A stretch of DNA of 64,000 nucleotides from Nostoc sp. UHCC 0302 (GTDB taxonomy: Bacteria; Cyanobacteriota; Cyanobacteriia; Cyanobacteriales; Nostocaceae): positions 250,501 through 314,500 of the forward strand of contig NZ_CP151099.1 of the NCBI RefSeq assembly GCF_038096175.1. The letters run 5' to 3'. The notes beneath the pieces are model-generated. The model worked only from the letters and a program-made list of their open reading frames with translations. It did no database searches and was not told where the DNA came from. This document shows, one piece after another, positions 63,887 to 64,000 of this stretch; position 1 is the first letter of the stretch, and each line of letters opens with the position of its first letter. The position numbers and the translations under genes were made by a program.

Positions 63887-64000
63887 ATCTAGAAAATTGT
63901 GAGGATTAAGCGAGCGATAGCTAGTATCAAAAGCTAAATATACGCAGAGTCGTTGTAATCACTATAGAGGTTGAAACTATATCTGTTCTCTTGACACCAG

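Larger units (their letters stand above)
62508..64000. other. gene-free right end with pseudogene debris and repeats
   Basis: No intact gene. Contains NRPS and PKS fragments (62790-63395), interspersed repeats (63560-63770) and a plus-strand terminator at 63847. Confidence 0.6.

Overview
The window looks like a chromosomal piece of a filamentous, probably heterocyst-forming cyanobacterium (Nostocales; Nostoc/Calothrix/Tolypothrix-like). The evidence is the very frequent HIP1 octamer GCGATCGC, many short tandemly repeated heptamers (STRR type) and palindromic interspersed repeats, a nitrogenase Fe-protein gene, an SLH/OprB-type porin, a cyanobacterial threonine synthase, and remnants of NRPS/PKS genes. 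No rRNA, tRNA or CRISPR array was seen. Genes are loosely packed, with long AT-rich or repeat-filled gaps.

Layout. 0-3.3 kb: a stress cluster (BON lipoprotein, duplicated YflT-like protein, GlsB/YeaQ membrane protein, CsbD). 3.4-7.9 kb: a receiver-kinase hybrid, a NarL regulator, D-Ala-D-Ala ligase and a two-TM protein. 8.2 kb: a possible unlisted 37-residue gene with its own terminator. 8.9-18.5 kb: CPA2 antiporter with a USP tail, a hydrolase/DUF4112/YihY group, a coiled-coil protein, threonine synthase and a large single-TM protein. 18.8-20.5 kb: a porin with repeat DNA inside its coding region. 20.5-22.8 kb: a gene-poor repeat field with three minus-strand terminators. 22.8-28.4 kb: TPR protein, acyltransferase, decayed toxin-antitoxin loci, an AdoMet-decarboxylase-like small protein, MiaB and an Uma2 pseudogene. 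28.5-31.9 kb: a fragment of a carotenoid oxygenase, a secreted protein, an intact carotenoid oxygenase and a single-domain haemoglobin. 32-36 kb: a 1330-residue membrane protein. 36.7-39.3 kb: a nitrogenase Fe protein next to an XRE plus periplasmic-binding-like regulator, resembling the vanadium-nitrogenase repressor family. 39.9-44.2 kb: a secreted intradiol dioxygenase, two related secreted proteins and an OmpR/kinase pair. 44.5-48 kb: a UrtA-like binding protein next to a Cache histidine kinase. 48.4-49.6 kb: twin hsp20 genes with matching promoters. 49.7-52.4 kb: ferredoxin, SemiSWEET, HemD and a HAD phosphatase. 52.6-55.5 kb: a catalytically dead HtrA-like protein, an intact HtrA-like protease and a LuxR regulator with a degenerate receiver. 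55.6-56.7 kb: a complete insertion sequence. 58.3-62.5 kb: a WGxxGxxG repeat protein, GNAT, an alpha/beta hydrolase and an Arg-rich secreted protein. 62.8-63.4 kb: NRPS and PKS gene debris.

The observations I rate highest are: the dead-protease/live-protease/pseudo-receiver operon; the Fe protein with a Mo-type repressor and a perfect dyad between them; the NRPS/PKS graveyard; the binding-protein/kinase pair; the twin hsp20 promoters; a toxin gene cut down to its first eight codons behind an intact DUF433 antitoxin; a solo end of the resident IS; and repeat DNA domesticated inside or at the ends of several coding regions. All function calls come from reading the sequence and remembered family features; no database search was run.
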